A stretch of DNA of 64,000 bases from Cordylochernes scorpioides (Eukaryota; Arthropoda; Arachnida; Pseudoscorpiones; Chernetidae). Positions 30,513 to 41,885 of this stretch are shown here, one piece after another; position 1 is the first letter of the stretch, and the number at the start of each line of letters is the position of its first letter. The stretch lies in NCBI GenBank assembly GCA_030710605.1, contig CP092880.1:26288274-26352273 (forward strand), read 5' to 3'. Made by a program: the position numbers and the translations under genes. The notes beneath the pieces were generated by a model that was not told the DNA's origin, did no database searches, and was given only the letters and a program-made list of their open reading frames with translations.

Positions 30513-30965
30513 TTTAATAGAAAACCAATGATATTTAGTTTTCATCCTGTTGAATTACAAGAAAATAAGACCTGATCCAAATAATTTATTAATTCTTATG
30601 TTCTTGTATTACAATCTATACTCCAAATTGTGCTTTATCATCCTGTTGAATCAAAATCTATGTTAAAATGTAGTTGTATCAGATTATTTGAGCAATCCAT
30701 CTGATAAGTGGCCAAAATCAATTATTATCATGGAAGGTTCAATTCTATAAATTCATCATAATATTCACCATAGTTTCCTTTTTTCATAAATTTAATTGCC
30801 AACCATCGATAAAATTTATAACAAATAAATTTACTGGCAATGCGTTTCTTTTCACCATATATAAAAAGGTCTGTAGGGATATTACTTAATAAAAAAATAA
30901 AAAAACACCTTGCCAGTAAGTTTTTTGTTACAAATTTTAAAGTCTTCTTTCTTATTATTAATCAT
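30513..30965. repeat. AT-rich dispersed repeat
   Basis: Matches 41300-41655 and, inverted, about 56480-56660. Non-coding. Confidence 0.6.
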
Positions 30966-31185
30966 CGTCTTTGCCGGTCCCAAGCCCAGATAAAAAGGAG
31001 GAGGAGGAGCAGTAACAAGCTTGCTAAAAAAACCTGGGCTAAGCTGGCCCGGCTGATAGTACACTGTAAGGGCTCCTGATCCAGGGATACAGGATGAGTC
31101 TGTACTTCATGTTAGGAGTGGCTGCACAAGACGTCTGTTCCTCATGACAGAGGCGGCCATTTCTTTTGGAGATAAGTTGGCCTGC
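30966..31185 (+). repeat. SINE1, left part (abuts satellite)
   Basis: Runs from 'tttgccggtcccaagc' to 'ggcctgctgct', where the 38-bp array begins. The SINE resumes past the array. Confidence 0.78.
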
Positions 31186-32515
31186 TGCTTACTGCACTCT
31201 CACTCCTTATTGCGTTTTAGGATTACCTACTGCACTCTTACTTCTTATTGCGTTTTGAGATTATTTACTGCACTCTCACTTCTTACTGAGTTTTAGGATT
31301 ACTTACTGCACTCTCACTCCTTACTCCGTGTTAGGATTACTTACTGCACTCTTACTCCTTACTGCGTTTTAGTATTACTTACTGCACTCTCACTTCTTAC
31401 TGCGTTTTAGGATTACTTACTGCACTCTTACTTCTTATTGCGTTTTGAGATTATTTACTGCACTCTCACTTCTTACTGCGTTTAAGGATTACTTACTGCA
31501 CTCTTACTTCTTATTGCGTTTTGAGATTATTTACTGCACTCTCACTCCTTAATGCGTTTTAGGATTACCTACTGCACTCTTACTTCTTCCTGCGTTTTAG
31601 GATTACCTACTGCACTCTTACTTCTTACTGCGTTTTAGGATTACCTACTGCACTCTTACTTCTTACTCCGTTTTAGGATTACCTACTGCACTCTTATTCC
31701 TTTCTGAGTTTTAAGATTACCTACTGCACTCTTACTCCTTACTGCGTTTTAGGATTACCTACTGCACTCTTACTCCTTACTGCGTTTTAGGATTACCTAC
31801 TGCACTCTTACTCCTTTCTGCGTTTTAGGATTACCCTTGCACTCTTACCTCTTGCTGCGTTTTATGATTACCTACTGCACTCTTATTCCTTACTGCGTTT
31901 TAGGATTACCTACTGCACTCTTACGTCTTCATGCGTTTTAGGATTACCTACTGCACTCTTACTGCTTACTGCATTTTAGGATTACCTACTGCACTCTTAC
32001 TTCTTACTCTGTTTTAGGATTACCTACGGCACTCTTATTCCATTATGAGTTTTAGGATTACCTACTGCACTCTTACTCCTTACTACGTTTTAGGATTACC
32101 TACTGCACTCTTACTCCTTACTGCGTTTTAGGAATACCTACTGCACTCTTACCCCTTACTGCGTTTTAGGATTACCTACTGCACTCTTACTTTTTACTGC
32201 GTTTTAGGATTACCTATTGCACTCTTACTCCTTACTGCGTTTTAGGATTACCTACTGCACTCCTATTCGTTACTGCGTTTTAGGATTACCTACAGCACTC
32301 TTACTCCTAACTGCGTTTTAGGATTACCTACTGCACTCTTACTCCTTTCTGAGTTTTAGAATTATCTACTGTACTCATACTCCTTTCTGAGTTTTAGGAT
32401 TACCTACTGCACTTTTACTCCTTTCTGAGTTTTAGGATTACCTACTGCACTCTTACTCATTTCTGAGTTTTATGATTACCTACTGCACTCTTACTCCTTA
32501 CTGCGTTTGTACGAA
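31186..32515 (+). repeat. 38-bp satellite array 1 (about 35 units)
   Basis: Unit read as actgcactcttactccttac then tgcgttttaggattacct. Units vary by a few substitutions. The array lies inside a SINE1. Confidence 0.95.
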
Positions 32516-32855
32516 GCAGCAGCAGCCTTTGTACTCCATGTTAGGAGTGGCTGCACATGGTGTCTGTTCCTCATGTCTGAGGCGACCATTTCTTTGGAGC
32601 TAGGTCGGCCTGCTACTGAGTAGTGTTCCAGTCTTGGCGATTGCTTACAACCAACATAACTGGGTGAAATAGAATGCGTCTGCCTTTATCATTACTTTAT
32701 ACAGTCATGATGGTTGTAAGCAGTTGCCAACTTCTACCCACCATGATTATTATGGCCTGTACCACGTATGCTTTAAATAATTTTAAAAATGTTGTTTGTC
32801 AACTCTACAACCTAGATACCTTAATATGATTGAATTAAGATAAAAAAGAAGAGAA
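32516..32855 (+). repeat. SINE1, right part
   Basis: From 'gtactccatgttaggagtgg' to the 'tagataccttaatatgattg' tail. A SINE2-like tail segment is inserted near 32720-32780. Confidence 0.72.
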
Positions 32856-33950
32856 ATACATTTGAATAAATAATTAGATGCTCATTTACTGTAATCGCAC
32901 CCTCTTTCATTGTTGTCACAAATATTCATTTCAAGATAATGAAAGCCCTCCAAATATATAGACCAACCATCATTTGCTCTTTTCCAAGGGAGTTAATAAT
33001 TTTTATTCCGCATAAATGCTATGTTGTAAATAAGGGACTTGGTGACATAAGAAAGGATCTTAAAGAAAGACATTTACCTAAATGTTAACTAGACATGGTA
33101 AGGGCACCAGGTGATATCTAGATACATGACACAGAGGGGGTTAAATGTATACTATACTATCTCACTCCGTCATGTATTGCTACACCCCTGACCCCAACTT
33201 CCCAATTCCGACAGCTCGCTGTAGAGTTTCTATTGACAACAAAGTAGAATGGAGTGGACTAGAGACTGAAAACAGCACTGTTGGACACCGACAACGCTGA
33301 AAGCCGGACTTACGTCTACACGCGAGGCCTCCCGTCGGAGTTTTGCGCCAGAGCCAACAGCCTAGTAATCAGTACCTAGTCCTAGGTCAGTGGAGCGAGC
33401 AAGCTATCGGAGGGGAAGTTGAGTATCATTCCACGCTATGTGAATACACAGGGTTAAAGTAGTAGGGTCCCCACCCCCCTTCCCAGCGTGGAAATGACCA
33501 ATGACCAAAGCGGGATAGTCTAGGGCGGCTAATCGTCGCAGTGGCCACCACAGGGGTGTAAGCTCTAAACACCGACTCACTATCAATGTCCCAGTACTGT
33601 CTATTCACTTTCTAGATCCTGCAACAATGACATTAGTAGAGCCGGATCGCAGGGAAGTCACACTGTGGGTCTCTCCATCTGGAACATCTGTTACACACAG
33701 CAGCCTAGTATTCAGACTTTATGTTCAACAGATTGCTATTGTCACCGAGTCCCTTTTTTATCCTTGGCATTCAAGCGGTTTGTAAGTTTTTTATTCTACC
33801 AGATTCTTGTTAATATGAATTATAAAACTTTAAAGTTCACAATAAGAGATTTCAACTAAGACAAATAACTAAAGACACTTTTTGTTGTTACCAACCAATT
33901 ATTAGAGCAGCTCTAACAGCACCAGAAAACACCAAATTCCTCCAAGATCC
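32855..33950 (+). repeat. Composite repeat block B, copy 2
   Basis: Same order as 15880-16960, with the conserved core at 33175-33716. Repeated 60-codon minus frames are treated as non-coding. Confidence 0.72.
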
Positions 33951-34017
33951 ACAAGAAAGCTAACAACTTCTAGATTCAATTCGCATTTCTTGAAGGTATA
34001 TATATAGCAGTAGTACA

Positions 34018-34069
34018 GCCTGCTCCACGCTGAAGAGTGCCAACAGCGTGAAACACGTTCTTGGATGGC
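34018..34069 (+). ncRNA. Hammerhead-like ribozyme motif, family i, copy 3
   Basis: Core CTGAAGA (fits CTGANGA). Stem II GTGC/GCGT retains pairing through two G.T wobbles. GAAA intact. Stem I partner changed to CTTGG, so activity is likely lost. Confidence 0.65.
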
Positions 34070-34089
34070 GTTTCTTAATTTATCAATGG

Positions 34090-35160
34090 GTTGGCCAAAT
34101 ATCAGGGAACAGGTTAAATTGTTCCACTAGATGGCGCTCTGCCATCTAAAAAGCACATGTGCTCGTAGTCAGGATATGCCTTCGTTATTTTTAATATCAA
34201 CATCTGACCTTTTTTCTATTGTTTTTTCATTGAGCTTCTTGCTGAATTTCTTGGAATTCCAGCTTGAGATATCTTAATTCTTCTTATCGCCATTATAGAT
34301 TAGATCATGGTCATCAGAATTATACAGGTTCCATATTTGTTGTATGAATAGTTTCTGTTACCTATGGTAATTAATTCTTCCACGTTTTCTTTTTAAATAT
34401 TTCCATTTATTTTATATTTGTTGTCGTGAAGAATCCGATCTTCGAAATAAGTAAATTTCAATAAATTATCACAGATAATCTCATAAACCATCGATGTTTT
34501 CTTCTTCAAAACTTGTTACTTTGTATAAAGATTTCTTTTGTACTAAATACAAATTTTTTAACTTTATTTAATCGATTAGACAAGTTTTCAAATATATTTA
34601 GAGAGAGAAAAAGAGATATAAATATGATTTACTTGAATAGTTAGAAATTGTATCTTTTCTTTGCTAAAAACCACAATTGTTGTTATACCAAACCTTTAAA
34701 TAAAATAAAGGAATGGTTAAAAATGGGTTTAAATATCTTCATATTATTCTTTTTACATGGATATTAAGAATTTGACTATTTTCTTCTAGCATTTCTACAT
34801 TAGTGGTCACTTTCAAAGATATCTACCAAATCTGGTTTTTAAGATCTTTTGTCCTGGACGTGTCCTCTTTTTTTTAGGGGGGGGGGGGGAGGGAATCAAA
34901 AATCATTCCATTTGGTTAGTACCCCATAAAACCATATTCTCTCTTAAGATCTTTGGTATTTTAAAATATTTTAAATATGAAATTATCTGATTAATTTACA
35001 TAAGATCATATAAAGTTTATGAAGGAAATGATTTTCCATAAGATTTTTACAAGGGAAATACAAATGTTGCATTTTACATCTACATAGATATAGGTATGCC
35101 TATAGTTTATCAGCAGACTTATAACATCAGTTTGTCTTTATACCTTGAAAATTACCTTCA
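34090..35160 (+). repeat. Composite repeat block D, copy 3
   Basis: AT-rich, matching 1140-2400. A run of G's lies near 34879-34889. Nothing coding. Confidence 0.65.
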
Positions 35161-35354
35161 ATTTTTTTAACGCCTTGCCAAATGCTTTACAATTATTTTT
35201 ACAAAATATTTTTGGCGAAACGTTGAGAAAATAAAAAAAAAACTCTAACTGGCCGAAGTGGCTATTTTTCAAGAAATATGAATGCTGGCCAGACAACTTC
35301 TATCTTCAGAACCTTCAATATTTTCTTCAGACTCTGTATACCATAAGTATTAAG

Positions 35355-35760
35355 ACCACTATAGGTGTTGAATAGGTAGATCTGATAGTGTATGGGTTAG
35401 GATTTGTGATCTATAAGAAGGAATTGAAGTTAAGATGAGAGATGAACTGAATAATGGTTGTTAGATTATGTCTAAGTTGGATTATATTGTAGCAAAATAT
35501 TTATATTTTCAGAACAGATTATTAATTTTGATATATTTATATCTTGATACTTTGTGTACTTATTGCTTATATTGTATTTTTAAATTTTGGTTTGTATCTG
35601 TGCCTCAAATATATTGCCATGTCATACTGAAGTTTGTCTTTCCCCTATGTGACAATATAAATGGTCCTGTCCAAGGTATGCCTCTTAACAGACTGTTTCC
35701 TAAGTTGAGTGTTTAAAGCTTCAGTTGAGGGAGCACATATGTCTGATGTAACATATGTGA
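35355..35760 (+). repeat. Dispersed repeat shared with 7775-7980
   Basis: Shares 'gaataggtagatctgatagt' and 'tataaatggtcctg'. An internal 82-codon frame has no family resemblance. Confidence 0.55.
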
Positions 35761-35926
35761 CCAGTTGCTACTCACAGGCTGGTAGTCCGTATGGCAGAGC
35801 AGACAGGTCCGTGGGTCCAGCAAGATGCTAATTCGGCAGGTCCCTTATATCAGATGTAGGATTGATGAAGAAGTTCCCCTTGGGATAAGTCCTTATCATC
35901 AAGGTTTCCTAAAGTGAATATATTAA

Positions 35927-36184
35927 ACAATACCACAGGTTTCTGGAGATGATTTCTTTTCATTTTATTAACGTAGTCTCAAGTTTTCTGGCATCTCTGC
36001 CCTTCTACAGGAGAACATAAATAAACAAATAAAACGCCGCCTGATGCTAAACTATTACAAACATTTTTTGTAATTTTTGTATTCGTTTATTTATGTTCTC
36101 CTGTAGAAAGGCAGAGATGTCTGAAAACTTGAATCAACGTTAATAAAATGAAAAGAAATCATCTCCACAAACCTGTGGTATTGT
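35927..36184. repeat. Palindromic element (ctgtagaa..gcagagatg family)
   Basis: About 100-bp arms from 'acaataccacagg' to 'cctgtggtattgt'. Each arm contains CTGTAGA, a hairpin (AGGCA/TGTCT in the right arm) and GAAAACTTG, then AATAAA-like words. Core CTGTAGA departs from CTGATGA. A single arm also lies at 39935-40075. Confidence 0.68.
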
Positions 36185-36440
36185 CCAGGAGATTTGAATC
36201 AATAGAGTGAATATATACTCAACTAAACCCTTTTGACGGCGAAATTTACACGTTGCACTTAATATTTTTAATTATATCAAATTATAAAGAAGAAAGACAT
36301 GATATTAAATAGAAGTGACATATGTAACAATACTGTTGCTAAAACGTCACATATAGCGCAAATATTTTGATTTGGTAATTTCACATTTTATTATTATTTT
36401 TTATAATAATACAACTTTTGTGCATAATTAATTTCAATTA
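36185..36440. other. AT-rich spacer with a degraded family ii motif
   Basis: 'aacaatactgttgctaaaacgtcacat' at about 36330-36355 resembles the stem II/GAAA/GTC half of family ii. Confidence 0.4.
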
Positions 36441-38960
36441 TGCATCAGCATTGTCAAATATTTAGGTTTGCCACCATAAATATTCCTCAATTTGCGGGTA
36501 ATAAGACCTTGCCTGCTAAAATCCAAGAATCCTGCCCAATTCATATTGCTCAACTTGAATCCAACCTTCTTCTCCTTCCGGGAGAAAGGAGAAAAATGTG
36601 TTTTCAAGATGAAGCTTTAAGTCATCTCGACCCTACAAAAGCTCCTGGTCCAAACAACATCACTGGACCCACGTTGAAAAACTCAGCTCCTAAGCCAAAC
36701 TAGAACTCTTAGGCATTTTAAATTATAGTTGAAGCTCGTATAGCCTCCTTAAATAGTGGAAACATGCCACAATCATCCCCATCCACAAACCAGTCAAGCC
36801 TGAGAACCACCCAACCAACTATAGACCTATCTCTCTGACCTCTCTTCCCTGCAAAATCATGGAACACATGATTCTCAATAAGTTATTTTTTTTATCTTAA
36901 CACCTCAACAACCTACTTGACCCTCATCAAAGAGCTTTTAAAAAATATCAAAACAGAGAGGATTCTCTCAATCTTTCATCTCGTTCAACAAATACAGAAC
37001 ACAGCTTTCATCATAAACCTACAAGCCTTCATCGAACTTTCCTAAGCCTTCGCCAGAGTTTGGAAGAAAAAGCTAATTCTCAAACTCGATGAACTTTGAA
37101 TAAAGGGAAGTATGCTGAGTTGGATCAGCAATTTTCTATCCAAACACACCATACAGGTTAATTTCAACAAATAAAAAACCACTCGTATTCACCAATGTTT
37201 ACCCCAAGGGTCAATTCTAAGCCCTATTCTCTTCAATATTTACCTAAATGATGTACACAATTTCATCAAACCACCAGCTAAAATTATATACCAGCAGATT
37301 ATATAATCTGGGTCTCCAAAAACAACCTCTCCAATGCAGAACACTCTCTGAATAAATCAATGAAAAATCTGCAAAAGGTAACCCAGAAACTGAAATTATC
37401 TATTAACATCAGCAAATCTGATATTGGCCTCTTCACCATCAACAAGCACCTTCGCCACTGGACCCCAAATATTTCCTTAAATAACTCAAACCTCCAGTAT
37501 TCAGATTCCCCAAGATATCTTGGTGTCACACTCGACCCTGCTCTCACTTTTAAAAAACATATTGACACCATGATAAACAAAGCTAAAAATAAACTCAGAA
37601 TCCTGGAAAAAATACCAGGCTTAAACTGGGGTGCGAATGCCAATATCTTACTCACAACGTACCTTGCACTCGTAAGACCTATTTTGGAATATGCTACCCC
37701 AGCCTGGATCAATGCAAGTAAAACCAATCTATCCAGAATAGACCGAATCCAAGCAAGCACAGCTAAAATCATCAGCGGGCTTCGAGGATCCTGCAAAAAT
37801 CGCATTTCTGAACCAGAATCCAACCTTCTTCCCCCCTTCACCTAAGGAGAAAAATATGCTTTTCAAAATTTATAACCTAAAAGATTAACTCTACAAAAGA
37901 ACATCTTACTGGAATATTTATTAGATATTGGGTCCCAAATCAAAGATTAAAACGCCCAACTCCTCTCAACCTGGCTCACAACTCAAAACCTTTAGACATC
38001 CCAATTAATCCCAAACACAGAACGTCCTATCCCTCACACAGAACTCGCAACAAACTCACCTGTTTCCATCATCTACCAGCCAATCCCCACAAACATGAAA
38101 CTCAGCCAGAATTACTTACGAGTAAAGCTCTTGGCCTACAAATCATTGAGGAAAATAGCTCCCTCTTCGACATCACAATTTACACTGACGGTAGACAACT
38201 TGAAACTGGACTGTCTGGCAGTGGAATTTCCATCTACAAAGATAAGATCTTGGAAAAAATCTCCCTATCCCACCTAGACACCTTTCAGTTTATAAATCAG
38301 AACTCTCTTCAATAGATACGGCTCTAAAAGACATCAACATCAACTCGCCAAGCAAAATAATAATCTACTCCGACTCAATAGCAGCCATTTATACACTTCA
38401 AAGCTGCTTCTCCAGTCAAAACTTCTCCAGTCCTCAAGAGCATTGCTGAGTCTGTAAATCGACTCCCAGCCAACAGCTCTGTCACAGTGCAATGGCTTCC
38501 AGCTCAAGTTGGAATTGTTGGAAATGAGCTAGCAGACTCTCTGGAAAAGTCTGGAGCTTTTGGCCTACCTGAAGCCAGATAATCTACCACCCAACTAGAC
38601 GAAAAATACCTCCTCCGTACCATCAAAACCCAATACCTGCAGGAATGCATATCTAATGCTGCACATGACTGGTACAGAGCAGGTGGAGCAAGCATCGATT
38701 CTGTCCTCCCAAGGGAACAACAGTCTTCGATTTCCAAACTTGAGTCTGGTCATCTACAGACAATGATTTTCCAGTATGATTGAAAGGTTTTCCTACTATG
38801 TACTAAGTGCAATTCTCAACCTGCAGCTCCAAACCACATTATTGACTGTATAGACTCACCAATTGATGAGCTTTACTTATCCCCAGCAGACAGCATCAAA
38901 AGTCACAAGTTCTACAAGCTTGATACCCTAATATGATTGTGTGGAGATAAGAAAGAAGAA
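36440..38960 (+). pseudogene. LINE with RT and RNase H domains, decayed
   Basis: Domains in order, in broken frames. RT start near 36600 (LDPTKAPGPNNITGP) and 36780-36890 (TIIPIHKP; NYRPISLTSLPCKIME). The catalytic YADD box is now P-A-D-Y (37291-37302). RT end at 37360-37845 (YLGVTLDPALTFKKHI, LVRPILEYATPAW). RNase H at 38180-38560 (YTDGRQLETG, IYSDSIAAIY, WLPAQVGIVGNELAD, where the usual catalytic His is Gln). Zinc tail at 38740-38860 (SKLESGHLQTM, CTKCN). The 3' tail is 'ttgataccctaatatgattg' plus a GAAGAAA run. RNase H after RT points to the I/Jockey side of LINEs. Many stops; inactive. Confidence 0.88.
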
Positions 38961-38984
38961 AAGTAAAAAAAAGTACTCTAAACC

Positions 38985-39600
38985 TACTTTGTATTCATTG
39001 AGGTTTATGTTCCACCTCGCAAAAGAGGGTCAAAAGCTTGAAACAGATACATAGTTGAGTTTTATTAAAGAAATTAAAATTTTTTGGGCCTATTCTTGAA
39101 TTCTGATTAGGTTATATATTTATTCCTAGAGATTAACAACTTTTAATTGCAGGATCAGGAGTTGCCTTTCTTTTTTTTCAACCTGATTCTGAAAATATCA
39201 ATTTTGTAATATTTTTCATATACCTTGGCGTTTTCACGCCTTTATGGATATGAATGAACATTCCTTGATTGATAAAGAAATCCTCAAATATCTGTTCTTT
39301 TGGTCATTGTAATAGAGCTTGCAGCACACAGATGAGGGCCAACAGCCTGAATGCTAACGTGGAATAGCTTCTTATGGTTAATAAAGAAAGAGTATCTCTT
39401 CAATCTGTAATTATTTAGAATCATAGATTATTTGAAATTTATTCCGATATATGGGATAAACCATCAGCAAATCAGATTTTGTCGTTCAGATACAGCTTGC
39501 ACTAGGCAGATGAAGGCAAGCAGCTTGAAACATGTACATGTTAAGCTTAACTTTATTAATAAAACAAGATTATTAGGCTTTTTATATGGAATAATTGAGA
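38985..39600 (+). repeat. Three degenerate hammerhead-like modules in direct order
   Basis: Near 39010-39080, 39310-39390 and 39490-39560 a 'cagatga..aggc..gc..gaaac'-type segment is followed by a taataaa word. At 39315 'CAGATGAGGGCCAACAGCC' parallels family i, including its CAACA loop. Core bases are changed, so none is expected to cleave. Confidence 0.45.
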
Positions 39601-39627
39601 ATCAATCACAATTGATATTTATTCTAA

Positions 39628-39915
39628 CTCTGCCTTTGCTGGTCCCAAGTCTTGATGAAAAAGGAGGAGGGGGAGCAGTAACAAGCTTGCTAAGAAACTG
39701 GACTCAGCTGGCCCGACTGATCCAGGGATACAGAATTATTCTGTACTCCATGTTAGGAATGGCTGTACATGACGTCTTTTCCTCATGTCAGAGGCGGCCA
39801 TTTCTATTAGAGCTAAGTCGGCCTGCTACTTAAAGACAGACAGATGCATTCTACTTCACCCAGTAAATGATGGTTGTCAAATCTCCTTTGATGAACTTGA
39901 CATCACATTATAACT
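39628..39915 (+). repeat. SINE1
   Basis: Shortened copy; the middle 'aagggctcctga' part is deleted. Confidence 0.72.
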
Positions 39916-40138
39916 GAATGAAGAGTATCTAACGGCGTTTCATTATTGTTCATTTTGTACTCCTGTAGAAGGGCGGAAATACCCCAAAGCTTGAGATTGT
40001 AATAAAAATAAAAATAAATTCATCTCCAGAAATGTTTTCCCTCTTATACAGGAGATTCACATCTATTGGAGAGTTTTGAGTGTATCAAAGTCTATTTCTT
40101 CTATAATTTTTGTTTTTCCACATAAGTTCTGGCCATAC

Positions 40139-40690
40139 TGACCACGTTTCTGATCTTTTTTATCAGAACTAAACATACTTGCCACGTTAATTTATTTAAA
40201 CTAACACGAAAAAAGAATAGTGAAATAATTCTCATTATCATTGTGGCTTCATTATAATGATTTGTTTGTTTAAAACGAATTTTTTTCTAAAAGTTTAAAA
40301 AGAACTAAAATATTTCTATGCTGTAAATTAAAAAGAAAATAAATATCAAAGTGCACAATGCCTGAACAGCCCTCGTTGAAAAACAATAACACTCACGACA
40401 TTCGTAAAGGCACTGCAAAGTGAAACTTAAACTAACCAGAAACCCAAAGTGGACATGAACAATCATAAAGTTTGCTGACCACCTCTCGCATCTGTAATTC
40501 CTTGTTAGTGGTAAAGTTGTATGTAAACAACAGTCAACTGCCAAAATTTAAATTGTCGAATAATCGTTAGTGTCGAATTATCGATAGTGTCAAATTATCG
40601 TTTGTTATGTGATAGGCTGGAGGTCGGTTCATCAAATCATTGTCGAATTATTGTTAAGTGTCAAATTATCGTGTGTTGAATAAATGAGGT
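40139..40690 (+). repeat. R8 repeat, uninterrupted copy
   Basis: Matches 7981-8745 without MITE b and spans the site used by the CACTA-like element at 20986. Confidence 0.7.
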
Positions 40691-40714
40691 TATACTGTAT
40701 ATATATAGAGAGAT

Positions 40715-41010
40715 TTCTCCAGGTGATTATACGGCCTCAGGCCATGTGCCAGTAATTATGGGTGGTGCTTATTTTCTTATTACACAGAGTAATTGGGTGC
40801 TTGGTTTCTTGTTGATGGGAACATCTGAGACATACAAAGGTGGGAATACAACTTTACCTGTTAACATTTAGCTGGGCTTAGTAGGACAGTCTTCACATCT
40901 AGGGTACCAGGAGTACAAGACATACTGTCCTGCCCAGGGTCACCTCCCTGCCACACTGAGGCAGTTGACAGGACTTGGGGAATAATTATGTCTTAATGCT
41001 TTAATACTAG
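40715..41010 (+). repeat. Dispersed repeat (ggtgattatagggcctc family)
   Basis: Copy of 23940-24240. Followed at 41010-41055 by an isolated SINE1/LINE tail (gataccctaatatgattgag). Confidence 0.7.
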
Positions 41011-41109
41011 CTTGATACCCTAATATGATTGAGTGGAGATAAGAAAGAAGAAGAAGATGTTTTGATATAGCAGTACTATGATGCTAACCTACAAATAACT
41101 TGATATATA

Positions 41110-41269
41110 CAGTATAACCTCCCTTTAGCGGACACCTCTCTACAAAGGACACTTTTCATTTACAATATTACAATTTTCACTATTTAGCAACTTTCTAGTA
41201 AGAAGATACCTCTCCATAAAGGACAATTTGACTCTACCATTAGGTGTCCTTTACAGGGAGGTTCTTCTG
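41110..41269 (+). mobile_element. MITE, CAGTAGAACCTC family, copy f
   Basis: CAGTATAACCTCC...GGAGGTTCTTCTG, with TA on both sides. Confidence 0.86.
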
Positions 41270-41284
41270 TATGAGAGAGAGAGA

Positions 41285-41655
41285 AGAGTGTCAAGCTTAT
41301 TTAATATAACACCAAAGAGATTTATTTTTCATCCTGTTGAATTAAATTCTATGTTAAATTGTAGTTGAGTCAGATGCTATGAGAAATCCATCTCATAAGT
41401 GGCCAAAATCAATTATTATCACGAGAGGTTCAAATCTATAAATTCATCATAACATTCATCATAGTCTCTTTTTTAAAAGCTTTTATTTTCATAAATTTAA
41501 TTACCAACTATCGATAAGATTTGTAACAAATAAATTTACTGGAAATGTGGTTCTTTTTATTAAATATAAAAAGGTCTGTAGAGAAATATTTGATGAAAAG
41601 AAAAACATTGCCTGTAAATTTATTTGTTACAAATTTTAGTCTTCTTTCTTATTAT
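41285..41655. repeat. AT-rich repeat, empty-site counterpart of the Helitron locus
   Basis: Reads 'agcttatttaata' where 24495-30520 has the Helitron-like insertion. Otherwise as 30513-30965. Confidence 0.6.
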
Positions 41656-41659
41656 TATT

Positions 41660-41885
41660 CTTCGTCTTTGCCGGTCTCAAGCCCAGATTAAAAAGGAGGA
41701 GAGGGAGCAGTAACAAGCTCACTAAAAAACCTGGCCTCAGCAGGCCCGGCTGATAGTACCCTGTAAGGGCTCCTGATCCAGGGATACAGGATGAGTCTGT
41801 ACTCCATGTTAGAAACAGCTGCACATGGCGTTTGTTCCTCATGTCAGAGGCGGCCATTTCTTTTGGAGCTAAGTCAGCCTGCTAC
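41660..41885 (+). repeat. SINE1, left part (abuts satellite)
   Basis: Ends 'gcctgctactt' exactly where the 38-bp array starts, as in array 1. Confidence 0.78.

Noticed and set aside
31186-32515. CRISPR-like regular spacing
   Set aside because: Units are contiguous 38-bp tandem repeats without unique spacers, in a eukaryotic repeat context.
33404-33608. Recurring 60-67 codon minus frames in block B (16425, 33404, 33426, 45455, 45477)
   Set aside because: They reflect repeat copies, overlap each other in two frames, and lengths vary between copies. Kept only as a conserved non-coding core.
39010-39080. Functional hammerhead in the 39-kb modules
   Set aside because: Core strands are altered (CAGATGA or absent) and GAAA is not always kept; listed only as degenerate modules.
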